Positions 9,351 to 18,609 of a DNA stretch of 64,000 nucleotides are shown here, piece by piece (the stretch's first letter is position 1; each line of letters begins with the position of its first letter). A program made the position numbers and the translations under genes. The notes under the pieces were generated by a model, which searched no databases, was not told the DNA's origin, and saw nothing but the letters and a program-made list of their open reading frames with translations. The stretch comes from JACKBK01 sp963707275 (GTDB lineage: Bacteria > Chloroflexota > Anaerolineae > JAAEKA01), in contig CAVPPH010000001.1 of NCBI GenBank assembly GCA_963707275.1, forward strand, positions 124,001 to 188,000. Reading direction: 5' to 3'.

Positions 9351-10023
9351 TCACCGCAAGCCCAGTTTCTTCGCCAAATCCTGGCGATTGACACCGTTCG
9401 ACATTGTCACGCCGGCATCCAGGATCGCCTGCCTGGCCTTCTCTACCGACCAATCTTTGGTGCTGTCCAGCCAGCCGGCTGGCGCCCAATCCACCACCCG
9501 GCAGTAGCGGTTGACCGGCCAACCGTAGAATTCGCCCTTGGCGTTGACTTTGCGATCGTTGCCATCGACCGTGATGTAGTACTCCTGCTGTAATTGCTGA
9601 ATGGCTCTATCCACCGCGCTGGCGCCCTGCTTGCGGCTGACGCCCATGGCTTGCCGCACCTGGCTGATGTTGAGTATGCTCTTTTCTTCAAAAAGCTGCC
9701 AGAGTTGCCAGGTTGTTTGGCTGACTGTTCCGCCAGCCCAACGTTCGGGCATGGCAAGCGTTGGATGGAAGGCGGCATAGAAAATCGGGTACATGCGCTC
9801 CGTGACAAAGCCCTTGTTCCCACCCAGAATGCAGCCATAGGCCAGACGCTTCTCTTCAGCGACGCGATCTTTCCAGCGCCAGGGGTCGGTCTCGAGACCG
9901 GTGTGCCATTGACTTTCTGTGGTCTCGTCGCCCAGAGATGGCAAGCCAGGCAAGAGGGGCGACAGCGTCATGAAGCCCAGCGAGTTCGACGCGGGCAACA
10001 AACTCCTCGTAGGTGGTCAACAT
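9351..10023 (-). CDS. AlkZ-related / winged-helix protein, frameshifted
   Basis: ATG 10023 opens MLTTYEEFVARVELAG, then one base near 9972-9985 shifts the frame into GFMTLSPLLPGLPSL ... WHTGLETDPWRWKDR ... RLAYGCILGGNKGFVTER, and a winged-helix-like region (SVSQTTWQLWQLFEEK, VRQAMGVSRKQG). This resembles proteins annotated as AlkZ-related, a family named for interstrand-crosslink glycosylase similarity; I recall this only from family names, so the function is tentative. The start lies one base after the Arr stop, implying an operon. With AlkA 4 kb away it may belong to DNA-damage defence. Confidence 0.55.
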
Positions 10024-10024
10024 T

Positions 10025-10441
10025 TCAGTCCTCGATTGCCTCAATTCCAAGTTGCCGAAGCCGCTCAAGGCCGTCCTGCATGGCTTTGAGCTCTTCAGGG
10101 GAATGCCCCTGCCAATCTGTGACCTCACCCGTGACTCGCAGCGGGTCGCGAGTGCGGTATGACTTGGTTGGATTCCCCGGGAACTTCTTGTCCGTCAGAT
10201 TGGGGTCATCTTCAATCGGGCCGGTCGGTTCTACCATGTAGATTCTGCCGGGTCCTTCGCCGACGGCCAGCTCGGCTCCCCAGGTGGCCGCATCCAGGGT
10301 GGCGGTCAGATAGACGTAGGTCGCCTTCTTCCGCTTACCGTAGTTAGAGTTATAGCCAGGCTCGATCAGGTCCCCCGGCTTCAGGTCGGCCTTCGTGCCA
10401 TGGTAGAACTGCTGCGAACTCAGGTCATCAATGGCTGTCAT
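10025..10441 (-). CDS. arr: Rifampin ADP-ribosyltransferase (Arr family)
   Basis: This 138-residue protein opens QFYHGTKADLKPGDLIEPGY and continues SNYGKRKKATYVYLTATLDAATW, GRIYMVEPTGPIEDDPNLT and KFPGNPTKSYRTRDPLRV, the full signature of Arr enzymes that use NAD+ to ADP-ribosylate the C23 hydroxyl of rifamycins. The normal length is about 140. ATG 10441 is preferred over 10456 because GAGGAG lies 8 bases upstream. It is probably an intrinsic environmental homologue; there is no integron or mobile-gene context. Confidence 0.9.
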   Translation of the reverse strand: MTAIDDLSSQQFYHGTKADLKPGDLIEPGYNSNYGKRKKATYVYLTATLDAATWGAELAVGEGPGRIYMVEPTGPIEDDPNLTDKKFPGNPTKSYRTRDPLRVTGEVTDWQGHSPEELKAMQDGLERLRQLGIEAIED

Positions 10442-10670
10442 CGGCTCACTCCTCATTCTGTTCGGCTACACTACTCATGATGCTGTCCTCCATTGGCAGG
10501 TCGCGCGCCGGTCTCGACGGGGAGTGGGTTGGCCTGAGTTCCAGTTCCATCTAGCGGAATAAGAGCTTCATGTGGCGCGCTGGCGTCAAAGCGAGAACGG
10601 TGTCGGCAGAACCAACCTTCAAATCGCCAACAACGTAGCGGCCCACTTCAACGAATATGTTCGCTAGCCG
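10442..10670. other. Intergenic stretch, 229 bp, with one possible tiny ORF
   Basis: No recognised gene or structure is seen. On the plus strand a GTG at about 10571 opens a 31-codon frame ending at TAG near 10670 (it includes NGVGRTNLQIANNVAAHFN); it has no ribosome site and may be the remnant of a lost gene. The divergence between Arr and the Abi/HEPN gene suggests that Arr transcription starts here. Confidence 0.25.
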
Positions 10671-11478
10671 TTAGAACGGAATGGTGTCTGATTCCCGTAC
10701 ACTGCCCGCGATCTGTTCAGGTGTCGCCATCGCTTGCTCAATAGACTGGATGAACCGTATTAATGCACACACGTGATTGAAGATCAACAGGCTTTCATCG
10801 TAATTGAGAATGGGATTGTCATGCGCGAAGCTTTGGTTGTTGCGCACATGATTAAACGATTCAAGCGTCGATATTGATGACTTGAGAATGCGTTCAGCCA
10901 TTTCGGATTCGAGATGACCGCTTGACCGCAAGTACTTGATATATTCGCCAAACATGCTGTGTAGCGGCTTGCTGCGGACAACCGTGAGACCGTGCTCCCG
11001 GCAGAGTGTGCTCACATATTTGACAACAAATGTGTGAAGGTGATCCAAACCAGTTTCGGGCTCATTGTTTTCGATCGAATCTCGTACCGATTTCGCCAGT
11101 GCCTCAAACGTCCGATCATCGGTTAGCGATTGAATTACATCCAATTCGGTGACCGGAGCGGAATTCAGGAGACGCGTTGCGATCTGGCGACCGATTGGAA
11201 CGAGTGATTGGTCAACTGTACCCACCATTGTGGCGTATTCAGCCATTTCGCGGATGAGAACACCGACGACGTGGTTGGGCTCGATTTTCCAAAATTGCCG
11301 CAGGCGGTTTGCCTTCGAGGAACTTGCGTAGTCTGTATTTAGTATCGTCGATGTCGCGGTGAACAGCATCGGCAACGAATTCTTGGAACGTCCGGTTGGA
11401 GAAATCGAGAACGTATCCACCGCCCATTTCGAACAGCTTTTCCAGTTGGTTCTTTTCGACAAAGGTCAGGTCAGACAT
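10671..11478 (-). CDS. Abortive-infection-type protein with C-terminal HEPN/Abi_C domain, frameshifted
   Basis: ATG 11478 starts MSDLTFVEKNQLEKLFEMG and GYVLDFSNRTFQEF, the N-terminal module common in Abi_C proteins. The frame changes near 11320 and continues SSSKANRLRQFWKIE ... to a stop at 10671, about 268 residues. The C-terminus holds RNNQSFAH, matching the R-x(4-6)-H motif of HEPN ribonucleases, followed by DNPILNYDESLLIFN typical of Abi_C. A role as phage-defence or toxin RNase is inferred from the family. The upstream MNT gene overlaps its start by 13 bases, so the two form a HEPN-MNT-like pair. Confidence 0.7.
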
Positions 11479-11779
11479 TCATGGGGCCTCTGTACGCCAG
11501 AGAGGTTCGGTTTGAGAGCAGATACACGCGAAAAGGCGTCAAGATGCTTGTGGTAGCGAATCAGGCCGACCCGGGTGGCCGAATGGCTTCCCGGTCTTCC
11601 TTCATGTAGACCATCAGAAACAGGTCGGCCGGCATCTCCACGACCATATCCACGTCGCTGGTATCCGTGGCCTGGTTGCGGGCGACGGAACCGAAAACCC
11701 CCAGACGGGTGACGCCGTACCGGGCAGACATTTCCTGTTTGTGGGCGCTGAGGGCCTCAAGGACTGCTTCTCGTTGCAT
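11466..11779 (-). CDS. MNT-type minimal nucleotidyltransferase (putative antitoxin), frameshifted
   Basis: ATG 11779 gives a small nucleotidyltransferase with RLGVFGSVARNQATDTSDVD, the GSxARx(n)SDxD motif of MNT proteins, and the family helix FLMVYMKEDREAI. The annotated frame stops at 11561, but another frame continues VGLIRYHKHLDAFSR, like the MNT tail, to TGA at 11466-11468 inside the start of the HEPN/Abi gene. In known HEPN-MNT systems the MNT AMPylates and silences the HEPN RNase; the same job is inferred here. Confidence 0.65.
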
Positions 11780-11855
11780 GGTTTGTTTCAACGGCCCGAT
11801 CGGGCGGTCACGTTGCCGTCGAGTGAACTCAAGCTGTACCTGTTATTCTTCGCTC

Positions 11856-12236
11856 TCAATCAGACACAAAGATCAGCTCGTCAATCTCACGCAGAACCTC
11901 GCTGAGATCCGGGGCTTGAGCCGGCTCGACGACCAAGCCAACATGTTTATGGTGGGGATGAGTTGGGATGTTTGGATAGTGCGGAGCGTTATCGTAGCGA
12001 AAGATCAACTCCCCCGACGCGTCTTGATAGTGGTATGAGTAGCGCAGTTTCGTTATTTGCCCATTGCGCAGGATGATGACTTCGCCCAATTCTAACAGCG
12101 AGCCATCGTGGTACTTCAGCCGTCCCGTGATTGTGCCCCGCTCGTTGGATCGATTATCAAAGACGAGTTGTTCAACCTCGATATATCCCCGCGAAATGAC
12201 GGTATCGTAGAGGCGCTGCAAGTAGCCATTTACCAT
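11856..12236 (-). CDS. TumE-family (DUF6516) toxin-like protein
   Basis: This 126-residue intact protein has the hallmarks of DUF6516/TumE: an N-terminal IEVEQLVFDNRSNERGTI, KLRYSYHYQDASGELIFRYD and the strongly conserved PHYPNIPTHPHHKHV block near residue 95, where clustered His residues suggest a catalytic centre. TumE is the toxin of a recently named toxin-antitoxin pair. The gene sits 51 bp downstream of a small conserved partner on the same strand, as expected for an antitoxin-toxin operon. Confidence 0.7.
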   Translation of the reverse strand: MVNGYLQRLYDTVISRGYIEVEQLVFDNRSNERGTITGRLKYHDGSLLELGEVIILRNGQITKLRYSYHYQDASGELIFRYDNAPHYPNIPTHPHHKHVGLVVEPAQAPDLSEVLREIDELIFVSD

Positions 12237-12287
12237 CAGACCACCACAACCGCCTCGGTCAATTGGCTGGCAATTGTCTGCTTGGCC

Positions 12288-12533
12288 TCAGAGATACGAT
12301 TCGTATTGTCCGGCCCACATGATGAAGGGAAAGTCATCGCCCATTTCACCGCGCATGAAACGGGCGTAGAAGACGTCGCTGCCCATGCCATATCTGCCTT
12401 CAAACGCAACTAATTCTCGCAGCAGGCCCAGGATATCATCCAACGTCGAACTTCGCGCCGAAGTCTGTTCCAGTAGTGCTTTGAAATCAGCAAGGTTGAG
12501 CAGATTATCTTTCGTAATCACGATCTTTGTCAT
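12288..12533 (-). CDS. Small partner protein of the TumE-like toxin (putative antitoxin)
   Basis: ATG 12533 gives 81 residues starting TKIVITKDNLLNLADFKALL, rich in helices, and ending DDFPFIMWAGQYESYL. I see no DNA-binding motif. The spacing (51 bp before the TumE gene) and co-orientation suggest that it is the cognate antitoxin; this is inference from context, since the named TumA antitoxin is an HTH protein and this one is not obviously so. Confidence 0.55.
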   Translation of the reverse strand: MTKIVITKDNLLNLADFKALLEQTSARSSTLDDILGLLRELVAFEGRYGMGSDVFYARFMRGEMGDDFPFIMWAGQYESYL

Positions 12534-12671
12534 AACACGACCCGTTTCCAGTTGTAACCAGCTAGCGGCCAATCACACGGCAATTTCCAGACGTTGACGC
12601 TGGCATTCTATCATCAGCACAGACTGTCGTCAAAGCGATTCGTTTGCGAGGCAAGTGACGAGTGGCGGTTA

Positions 12672-15600
12672 TCAATCTTGTGCAGCTAGCTGCTCATACA
12701 CCGCCACCGTCCCCGGCGACGGCGGCACGCCCAGCTCGGCGCGCAGGCGTTCGACGCATTGGCCGTAGGTGCGCACGGCCTGCGTGCGGTTGCCCAGCGC
12801 GGCGTAGGCGGTCATGGTCAGCCGGTAGGCGCCTTCCCAGCAGTCGTCGGCCGCCAGGATCGACTGGCAGACGGCGATGACCTCCTGCCAGCGGCCGCGG
12901 TCGGCCAGCGCCTGGGCGACCCGGTCGGCGCTGCGCAGGAAGAGGGTCAGCAGCCGCTCCCGCTCCAGGCTGCACCACTCCTCGTAGGGATACTCGGCCA
13001 GGTAGCTGCCGCCGTAAAGCGCCAACGCCTCGCGCAGCAGCGCCAGCCCGGCCTCTTCGTCCAGTTCGGTGCGCCGCTGGCCGTCGGCGACCCGCTGCTC
13101 GAACTGGTCGGCGTCCAGCCAGACGTCCGCGCCGGGCCGCAGACCGTAGTGGCTGCCATCGCGCACCACGAACGCGGACGGCGTGCGCGCCTCGCGTGCC
13201 GGCTCCAGCACGCGGTAGAGGGTGTTCAGGGCGACCTTGAAATCGCGCTCGGCGGCTTCCGGGCTGAGATCGGGCCACAGCTTCTCGACGATCTCGTCGC
13301 GCTCCAGCATCCGCTGGCGCTGGGTCACGAGAAGCAGGAAGAGCTGGCGGGCCTTTTCACGCCGCCACTCCGCTGCCGCGATCTCCTCGCTGCCGCGCCA
13401 GGCACGGAACGCGCCCAGCGTTTGCACCCGCAACTGGTAGCCAGGATGCAACTCGACGCGCGCCAGTCCCAGCCTTGCCAGCAGGTTCTCAGCCAGCGGC
13501 CGCTGACGCCCCAGCGTGCGCGCCGCCAGCAGCAGCGGCACGACTTGCCGCACATCGGGTGGACCCAGCAAGGTCTGGTGCGTAAAGAGGAACTCGTAGC
13601 CGTGTTCACGTGTCAGACGCAGCAGGTCGTCCAGCCCGTGCTGCAAGCGCGCCTGGTCGCCGCCGGCCTGCCACGCCAGACACTGCCACAGCCGCACCAG
13701 CGTTTCGCCGTAGCTGTCGCTGCACTCGTGAAACGCGCTGCCGGCTCTGCCCAGCCAGGCCAGGCCGTCCTCCAACTCGCCCGACAGGATCAGCCCAGCC
13801 GCCCAGCGCCAGCCGGATCAGCGCCACGATCCACTCGTCGCCGGTGTGGCGGGCGATCTCGATCCCTTGCAGCGCGGCCGCCTCAGCCGCTTCCGTCTCG
13901 CCCGCGTAGCCATAGGCGCGGCAGAGGCCCCAGTTGGCCTCGACCTTGAGGCGCGGCACCGCCAGGCTGTCGGCCAGCGCGATGGCCTCGCGGTAGCAGC
14001 GGCGCGCCTCGCCCTGGGCATTTGGCTCAGACCGCAGCAGCCAGGCGTGCCCCTCGCGCATCAGACCGACCGCGGTGATGAAGGGCGATTCCAGCTCGCG
14101 GCCGCGCTGCTTGCCCTGCACGGCGCTCTCGAAGGCCGCCTCGCCCTCGCCCTGAAACGCCAGCACCAGCGCCAGCAGCAGGTGGGTCTCACGATGGGCG
14201 CGCGGCCGCAGCACCGGGTCGCGCTGCTCGGTCTCGGCCCAGCGTTCCAGCAGCCGGCGCGCTTCGGCCAGCCGGCCGGTGCGCACCAGCACGCGCGCGT
14301 TGAGGTCCGCGTCGCTGGGACTTTCCTCGCGCAGTTCCCGGGCCAGCGCGCCGAAGCGTTGCGCGTCCTCCAGCTTGCCCAGGTTGAGCCGGTTTTCCTC
14401 CAGCAGCTCCAGCAGCCGGATGCGCGCCTCGCGATCTTCCAGGCCGTCGGAGATGCGCAGCGCCTCCTGCAGCAGCGTCTCGGCCTCGGCTGGGGTTGAC
14501 GGTGTCGAGGTAGACGCGCGCCTGGCCGCGCAGCGCCTGCCCGAGCCGGTCCGTCTGGCCGCGCTGGCGGGCGATCCCCTCGGCCTGGCGATACCAGCCC
14601 AGCGCCTCGTCGAAGCGGCTGTGCAGGCGGGCGATGTCGCCCAGGTAGACCAGCAGCGCCGGGTGGCTTTGCAGCGTCTCCGGCGGCAGGCGGTCGATCC
14701 AGGCTGCCAGCGTGTCGAGCTGGCCGGCGCGCACCAGGCTGCGCCCAAGGCTTGCCAGCAGCAGCGGCCGCCTCGTGGATATTGCCCGGCGGCGATGCGA
14801 TGATGCAGGGCGGCCTCGCGGTCATCCAGCCGCTCGTAGCATTCAGCAGCCCGGCGGTGGCCGGCACGCGCATCGTCGTGCGCTGAGCTGTTGCGCCAGG
14901 AATTCGTGGAAAAGGTGGTGATAGCGGGCGTGCCCGCCGCCGAGATCGACGGTGAACAGGCCGTTGTCCAGCAGGTGACGCAGCAGCGCCGCGCTGTCAT
15001 CGCTGCCGCGCAGGCAGTCGCAGACGTCGGGCGACAGCTCGCGCAGCACGGCGGTGTCGCGCAGGAAGGCGCTGCACCGGCTGCGGCTGCTGGTTGACCA
15101 CCTCCTGCGCCAGGAAGCCAAACAGGCTGTCGGGCGTGAGCAGCGCCGGGCCCGCGCTGGCTGGCGTCCCGACGCGCGCGGTGGCCTGCCGCGCCCGCAG
15201 TCCCTGCCACACCAGTTGCACGGCGATGGCCCAGCCTTCGGTTTCGGCCGCGATCTGCTGGACTTCGGCGCGGCTGAGCTGCAAGTCGTAGTTCTGCGCG
15301 AAGAGGGTGGCGATCTCGTCCGGCTGGAAGGCAAGGTGCCGCTGATCGATGGTGAGCACCTCTCCGCGCGCCTGCCAGCGCGCCAGCCCCGCTGATCTCC
15401 AGCGGATAGCGGGTGGCCAGCAGGAAATGAACGCCGTCGGGGGCGCGGTCGATGAGCCGGTCGAGGATGCCCAGGGTCTGGGCGTGGCCGTTGAGGAAGT
15501 GGGCGTCGTCCAGCGCAAGGAGCAGCGGCTGGCTGGGCCGGGCTAACCAGGGCGTTGACCAGCAGATCGACGGCGGCGGGCCAGGGGGGCGGCCCTTGCG

Positions 15601-15977
15601 CGCCCGCCTGGTTCCACGTTTCCAGCCGCGCCAGCGGCGCTTCGGACAGGTCAGGCAGCGCCAGGCGCAGGCTATGGAGCAGGTGCAGCAAGAACGACCA
15701 GGGGATCGGCGCTGTCGCTGTCGAGTTGGTACCACGCGAGGGGATGGCCCAGCTCGGCCACCGTTGCCAGCGCGGTGCTCTTGCCATAGCCTGCGCCGGC
15801 CTGCAGGAGGGTGACGCGATAATCCAGCGCTTCGGCCAGCGCGCTGGCCAGTCGCGGACGCGGCATGATGCGCTGGTTGGGGCGGGGTGGTGTCAGGCGG
15901 GTGCGTACCACCACGGGTAGGGGTTCACGGTTGGAGTTGCAGGTTGCAAGTTGCGGGTTGCAGGCTTCGGAGCGCAT
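12672..15977 (-). CDS. MalT-like STAND ATPase with C-terminal winged helix and BTAD domain, multiply frameshifted
   Basis: Read across at least eight frame changes (about 15725, 15535, 15395, 15078, 14885, 14790, 14490 and 13795), this is one regulator of about 1,100 residues. Near the N-terminus TRLTPPRPNQR and the P-loop GAGYGKST match MalT-type ATPases; LLLALDDAHFLN is the Walker B. The middle is a long TPR-like helical repeat region. The C-terminus has an OmpR-like winged helix (LFLLLVTQRQRMLERDEIVE, LWPDLSPEAAERDF) followed by the BTAD domain (DQFEQRV ... LYGGSYLAEYPYEEWC ... ELGVPPSPGTVAVYEQL). ATG 15977 or GTG 15914 could be the start. It probably activates transcription on sensing a ligand; the plus-strand operon starting 285 bp away is a candidate target. 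Confidence 0.75.
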
Positions 15978-16077
15978 TCCGAGCACAGACGCATTGCGCA
16001 GCAGGTATGACAGCTCCTGGATCTTCAACACTTCATGGTACTTGAGCGGGGGCCGGTTGGCAAATGGATGTGGGGAA

Positions 16078-16150
16078 GAACCGCGGATGAGGAGGAAGGC
16101 GCGGATCGAAGTCGAGGAAATCCGCGGCTGTCCTCCGCAATCCGCGGTTC
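16078..16150. repeat. Intergenic inverted repeat with CCGCGGAT words
   Basis: GAACCGCGGAT at 16078-16088 is the perfect reverse complement of ATCCGCGGTTC at 16140-16150. Additional partial copies (GCGGATCG, ATCCGCGG) lie between. It occupies the divergent gap between the MalT/BTAD regulator and the KASIII gene and belongs to the window's class of short-word hairpins. It might terminate antisense transcription or serve as an operator. Confidence 0.55.
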
Positions 16151-16261
16151 TTAGTGCCCGTTGTAACTCCTGTGTCACTGCACTGTGGTAGACTATGGAT
16201 GTTCACTGTCGAAAGATCCGATCTAATCGTGCTCGCTGGCCATTGAAGCCCAGAACCGTCC

Positions 16262-17569
16262 ATGACTGACACAACCATCGCCTCGTTCGTCGTCCGTTTC
16301 ACAGAGGAAACGCCGGCTGCTGATTTGCCCGGCGCAGGCTGGCGCGGCGTCGTGCAGCACGTCCAGACCAGCGAACAGGTCCGCTTCACGCGCATCGACG
16401 ACGCCCTGCGTTTCATGGGCGAATACGTGGACCTGCACAATCCGTTGCACGAGGAGCGAGAAGGAGCGGCGCGCGGAATGACTACCTCAATGCCACCGGT
16501 CGGCATCGTCAGCGTCGGCACCTACTCGCCTGCCAGCTATCTGACGGCGGCGGACATCGCCGCGGCCAGTGGCCTGCCGGAATGGGTGATCCGCGACAAG
16601 ATGGGCATCACGCGCAAGTTCGTGGCTGGCCCCGACGACCAACCCAACGAGATGGCCATCAAGGCCGCGCTGGACTGCCTGGCGCAGACCGACATTCCCC
16701 CCGAAGAGATCGACCTCGTCATCTGCACCACCGAGGAGTGGCGCGAGTACCTGCTCTGGACATCGGGCATCCACCTGGCGCACGCGATCGGCGCGACCAA
16801 CGCCTGGGCGATGGATCTGCACATGCGCTGTGCGACCACCGTCGGCGCGATGAAGATGGCCAGGGACATGATGCTGGCCGACCCCGACCTCAACACGGTG
16901 CTGATCGCCGGCGGCTATCGCGTCTCCGACTTCATCGACTTCAGCAACGCCCGCACCTCGTTTATGTGGAACATCGGCTCGGGGGCCGGCGCGATGCTGC
17001 TGCGCAAGGGCTGGCCGCGCAACCACGTCCTCGGCTCGCACGTCATCGTCGACGGCAGCATGAGCAAGCATGTCATCGTGCCCGCCAGCGGCACGGCGCA
17101 GTTCGCTACGCCGCAGGCGATGGCCGGCGACAACGGGGTGCCGGCCAGTCAGTTCTACTTCGATCTGGTGGAGCCGGATGCGATGAAGAGCCGCCTCAAC
17201 GCGGTCAGCATGGACAACTGGCTGCACTGCGTGGACGAGGCCCTGCGCAAGAGCGGTCACAAACCGGACGGATCGCCCTACTCGCGCGCCGACATCGACT
17301 ACCTGAACATGATCCTGATCAAGCCGTCCGGCCACCGCGAGATGCTGGAGCGGCTGGGGCTGGTCGAGGAGCAGTCGGTCTACCTTGGCGAGATCGGTCA
17401 CACCGGCGAGCAGGACGCGATGTTCAGCATCCGCGAGGGACTGGCCGCGGGCCGGCTCAAGGACGGCGATCTGATGGCCATCGTCGCGGCCGGCATCGGC
17501 TATGTGTGGGCGGCGGGTATTGTGCGCTGGGGGGTCAGCACACGACGGTCAATGAGCGACATTGAATAG
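16262..17569 (+). CDS. KASIII/HMG-CoA-synthase-like condensing enzyme with N-terminal extra module
   Basis: This 435-residue protein is made of about 72 residues of a small unrelated module (VVQHVQTSEQVRFTRIDDAL ... FMGEYVDL) and then a thiolase-fold KASIII domain: VGIVSVGTYSPASYLTA, the nucleophile MRCATTVGAM, and a final GEIGHTGEQDAM, where FabH has a GNTS-type loop with catalytic Asn. A second ATG at 16478 has AAGGAG 10 bases upstream, so the KASIII domain may be translated separately and the fusion may reflect a lost stop. The substrate is unknown. It heads the plus-strand operon. Confidence 0.7.
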   Translation: MTDTTIASFVVRFTEETPAADLPGAGWRGVVQHVQTSEQVRFTRIDDALRFMGEYVDLHNPLHEEREGAARGMTTSMPPVGIVSVGTYSPASYLTAADIAAASGLPEWVIRDKMGITRKFVAGPDDQPNEMAIKAALDCLAQTDIPPEEIDLVICTTEEWREYLLWTSGIHLAHAIGATNAWAMDLHMRCATTVGAMKMARDMMLADPDLNTVLIAGGYRVSDFIDFSNARTSFMWNIGSGAGAMLLRKGWPRNHVLGSHVIVDGSMSKHVIVPASGTAQFATPQAMAGDNGVPASQFYFDLVEPDAMKSRLNAVSMDNWLHCVDEALRKSGHKPDGSPYSRADIDYLNMILIKPSGHREMLERLGLVEEQSVYLGEIGHTGEQDAMFSIREGLAAGRLKDGDLMAIVAAGIGYVWAAGIVRWGVSTRRSMSDIE

Positions 17570-17580
17570 GAGTTGCTACC

Positions 17581-17826
17581 ATGACAAGAGCACCAAATTG
17601 GTCACGCACCGAGTTTGAAGTCGTTCTCAGCAGAAGTGATCTTTCTGACGAGGAACTTGCGGCGTTATTAGCTCAACGAACAGTCGGAGCGGTGGATGTG
17701 GTGCGTTCTGGCATTCACAGCTACCACGCAGGAACGAATACCTCGATGCTTTCATCGATGATGAGCGATCGACTGGCTCGAAGTCAGGGCGAGGTAACCT
17801 GTCCCAAGTGTGGTTTGAAATTCTAA
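17581..17826 (+). CDS. Small protein with terminal CPKCG motif, unknown
   Basis: This 81-residue protein starts at ATG 17581 with AGGAG 8 bases before it and ends VTCPKCGLKF. The N-terminal half (WSRTEFEVVLSRSDLSDEEL) looks helical and acidic, and only one Cys pair is present, so a metal site would need a dimer. It lies 12 bp after the KASIII gene and 16 bp before the SDR gene, so it is in the operon. I do not recognise the family. Confidence 0.55.
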   Translation: MTRAPNWSRTEFEVVLSRSDLSDEELAALLAQRTVGAVDVVRSGIHSYHAGTNTSMLSSMMSDRLARSQGEVTCPKCGLKF

Positions 17827-17841
17827 GCGAGGACACAAGAC

Positions 17842-18607
17842 ATGCGACTCAACGGCAAAGTAGCTCTCATCACCGGCGGAGCGGCCGGCATTGGCAAGGC
17901 GACGGCGCAGCGCTTTCAGGAAGAGGGCGCGACGGTCGTGATCTGCGACGTCAACGAGGAGGCGGGCGAGGCAGCAGTCGCCGAGCTCGGTCTGGCAGCG
18001 TTCTACAAGGTCAACGTGGCCGACCGGCAGGACGTGCAGCGCTGGGTGGACGACGTGGTCGGCTCGCTTCGGCCGCATCGATGTGCTGGTCAACAACGCC
18101 GGCGTGTTGCGCGACGGCCGGCTGGTGGTGGTCAAGGACGGCGAGCTGGTCAAGCAGATGCCCGAGGCCGACTGGGATCTGGTGATCGGCGTCAACCTGA
18201 AGGGCGTCTTCAACTGCACGCAGGCCGTCGCGCCGGTCATGATCAAGCAGGGCAGCGGCGTCATCCTCAACGCCAGCAGCATCGTCGGCCTGGACGGCAA
18301 TTTCGGCCAGACCAACTACGTGGCCACCAAGGCAGGCGTCATCGGCCTGACCAAGGTCTGGGCACGGGAGCTGGGGCGCTACGGCGTGCGCGTCAACGCC
18401 GATCGCCCCCGGCTTCACGCTGACCGAGATGGTCCTAGCAGATGCCGGAGAAGATGCTGGCCGAGATGGTCTCCCACGTGCCGCTGGGCCGCATGGGCCA
18501 GCCACGCGACATCGCCAACGCCTATCTGTTCCTGGCATCGGACGAAGCCAGCTATATCTCCGGCGTAGGTGCTGCGCGTCGATGGCGGAATTGTTGTCGG
18601 AACCTGA
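17842..18607 (+). CDS. FabG-like short-chain dehydrogenase, four frameshifts
   Basis: The reconstructed protein of about 255 residues has all classical SDR landmarks: TGGAAGIG near the start, NNAGVLRDG, NASSIVGLDG, the catalytic TNYVATKAG and the C-terminal SGVVLRVDGGIVVGT. Frames change near 18066, 18402, 18437 and 18568; the stop is TGA 18605-18607. It probably reduces a 3-oxoacyl or oxidises a 3-hydroxyacyl thioester using NAD(P). The conserved residues all survive across frames, so loss of function is not obvious. Confidence 0.75.
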
Positions 18608-18609
18608 GA

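Noticed and set aside
10025..10441. Acquired antibiotic-resistance cassette around arr
   Set aside because: There is no attC site, integrase or transposase; the gene is coupled to an ordinary chromosomal gene.
12759..13949. Long plus-strand open frame of 396 residues
   Set aside because: It is antisense to the MalT/BTAD regulator in high-GC DNA and is rich in Gln/Arg/Ala with no domain; the minus strand carries clear BTAD sequence.
13606..15735. Single 709-residue minus-strand frame
   Set aside because: Only its last part is real protein; the first two thirds are low-complexity Arg/Ala shadow of the regulator in other frames.
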